Of a stretch of DNA of 64,000 nt, positions 63,410 to 64,000 are shown piece by piece. The position numbers and the translations under genes were made by a program. The DNA comes from Saprospiraceae bacterium (GTDB lineage Bacteria; Bacteroidota; Bacteroidia; Chitinophagales; Saprospiraceae): NCBI GenBank assembly GCA_029262995.1, contig JAJCYH010000025.1:1-64000 (forward strand), written 5' to 3'. Positions within the stretch are counted from its first letter, which is position 1, and every line of letters starts with the position of its first letter. The notes beneath the pieces are model-generated. The model saw only the letters and a list, made by a program, of their open reading frames with translations. It had not been told where the DNA came from and searched no databases.

Positions 63410-64000
63410 ATGTCCTATTTCGAACGTTTTGATCTCAAACAATTAGATAACCTAGAGTTTCTTGCCAAGCAAGTCGTTGAAGGATTTATAATTGGATTGC
63501 ATAAATCTCCATTTCACGGTTTTTCTGTTGAGTTTGCCGAGCATCGAATTTACAATCAAGGCGAAGCCACCAAGAACATAGACTGGAAGGTATATGCAAG
63601 AACCGACAAAATGTTTGTCAAAAAATTTGAAGAAGAAACCAATCTTCGTGCACAGATCGTCATAGATACATCCTCGTCAATGTATTTTCCGAAAGATAGA
63701 AAGGAAAATGAGTTAAACAAACTAGAATTCAGTGCTGTGGCTGCTGCATCTTTGATGAGTTTGTTAAAGAAACAAAGAGATGCTTATGGCCTTTCGCTTT
63801 TTGATGAAACACTTAACATTCATACAAAAGCAAAATCCAGCTCAATTCATTATAGGTTGTTACTCACCTATCTGGATACTCTGATCAAAGACAATATAGA
63901 CAAGAAAAAAACATCCGTTGCTGATACACTGCATCAAATTGCAGACAGCATCCACAAAAGATCATTGGTAATTATCTTCAGTGATATGTTTGATCGCGCA
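63410..64000 (+). CDS. DUF58 domain protein, 3' end beyond the window
   Basis: 197 codons are visible from the ATG at 63410 (MSYFERFDLKQLDNLEFLAK), open to the window end. FAEHRIYNQGEATKNIDWKV, then TDKMFVKKFEEETNLRAQIV and the vWA-type DTSSSM site are the DUF58 signature. Such proteins pair with MoxR ATPases in Bacteroidota; the MoxR-like gene at 49085 is 13 kb away, and a nearer one may follow outside the window. Confidence 0.85.
   Translation, partial: MSYFERFDLKQLDNLEFLAKQVVEGFIIGLHKSPFHGFSVEFAEHRIYNQGEATKNIDWKVYARTDKMFVKKFEEETNLRAQIVIDTSSSMYFPKDRKENELNKLEFSAVAAASLMSLLKKQRDAYGLSLFDETLNIHTKAKSSSIHYRLLLTYLDTLIKDNIDKKKTSVADTLHQIADSIHKRSLVIIFSDMFDRA

Overview
The window is AT-rich DNA from a member of the Bacteroidota, most likely a Saprospiraceae-like lineage (inference). 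Signs seen in the sequence: a giant secreted protein with a type IX secretion (T9SS) sorting domain plus cohesin-like and dockerin-like segments, a TonB-dependent receptor with a carboxypeptidase-like N-domain, an ECF sigma factor next to a membrane-spanning partner, DUF1573 and DUF3810 proteins, and a Bacteroidota-type tyrosine recombinase. TTG starts occur several times and Shine-Dalgarno sites are mostly absent, as is usual in this phylum.

Region 1 (1-3105) is an accessory strip after a tRNA-Lys cut by the window edge. It holds a decayed IS21-like element reduced to its two ends, an orphan DNA-binding-like protein, a probable winged-helix antitoxin / nucleotidyltransferase toxin pair behind a triple ATTCGCG repeat, and a pseudogene broken by an in-frame TAG.

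Region 2 (3106-25041) is a ~21.9 kb integrative element in the 3' end of the initiator tRNA-fMet gene. Both ends carry the same 16-bp sequence, which is the 3' end of that tRNA. A tyrosine recombinase lies next to the intact tRNA, followed by a coiled-coil protein, an excisionase-like HTH protein, a probable replication initiator and a DUF5681-like protein. All genes point away from the tRNA. The main cargo is a five-gene operon, 20575 down to 8183: 5-cytosine methyltransferase, NERD-UvrD nuclease/helicase, DrmE-like protein, DrmA helicase and DrmB (DUF1998). This is a class 2 DISARM anti-phage system in which a NERD-UvrD protein is present and the phospholipase-D protein DrmC is not. Beyond it lies a scrapyard with further defence-type genes: a chimera of a duplicated metallopeptidase 5' end and a type I restriction HsdR tail, a KAP-type P-loop NTPase, the intact metallopeptidase, a possibly frameshifted pair of unknown genes and a HEPN-like protein.

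Region 3 (25103-46780) is chromosomal but lineage-specific: a Kunitz-like lipoprotein, two class A beta-lactamase-fold serine hydrolases, a nucleotide-transporter-like membrane protein with a HEAT-like tail, an exported PEP/pyruvate dikinase-like protein with the domain order of glucan water dikinase, the 1565-residue T9SS protein, an ECF sigma/membrane partner pair, a lipoprotein, a TonB-dependent receptor, rpe and a DEDDy exonuclease.

Region 4 (46918-64000) is mostly core: a vWA/MoxR-type AAA+ pair, lepA, a NrtR-like Nudix regulator, threonine aldolase, a DUF151 nuclease, etfBA, dapF, a TonB-like protein, xseAB, a DUF3810 metallopeptidase, trxA and the start of a DUF58 protein cut by the window end.
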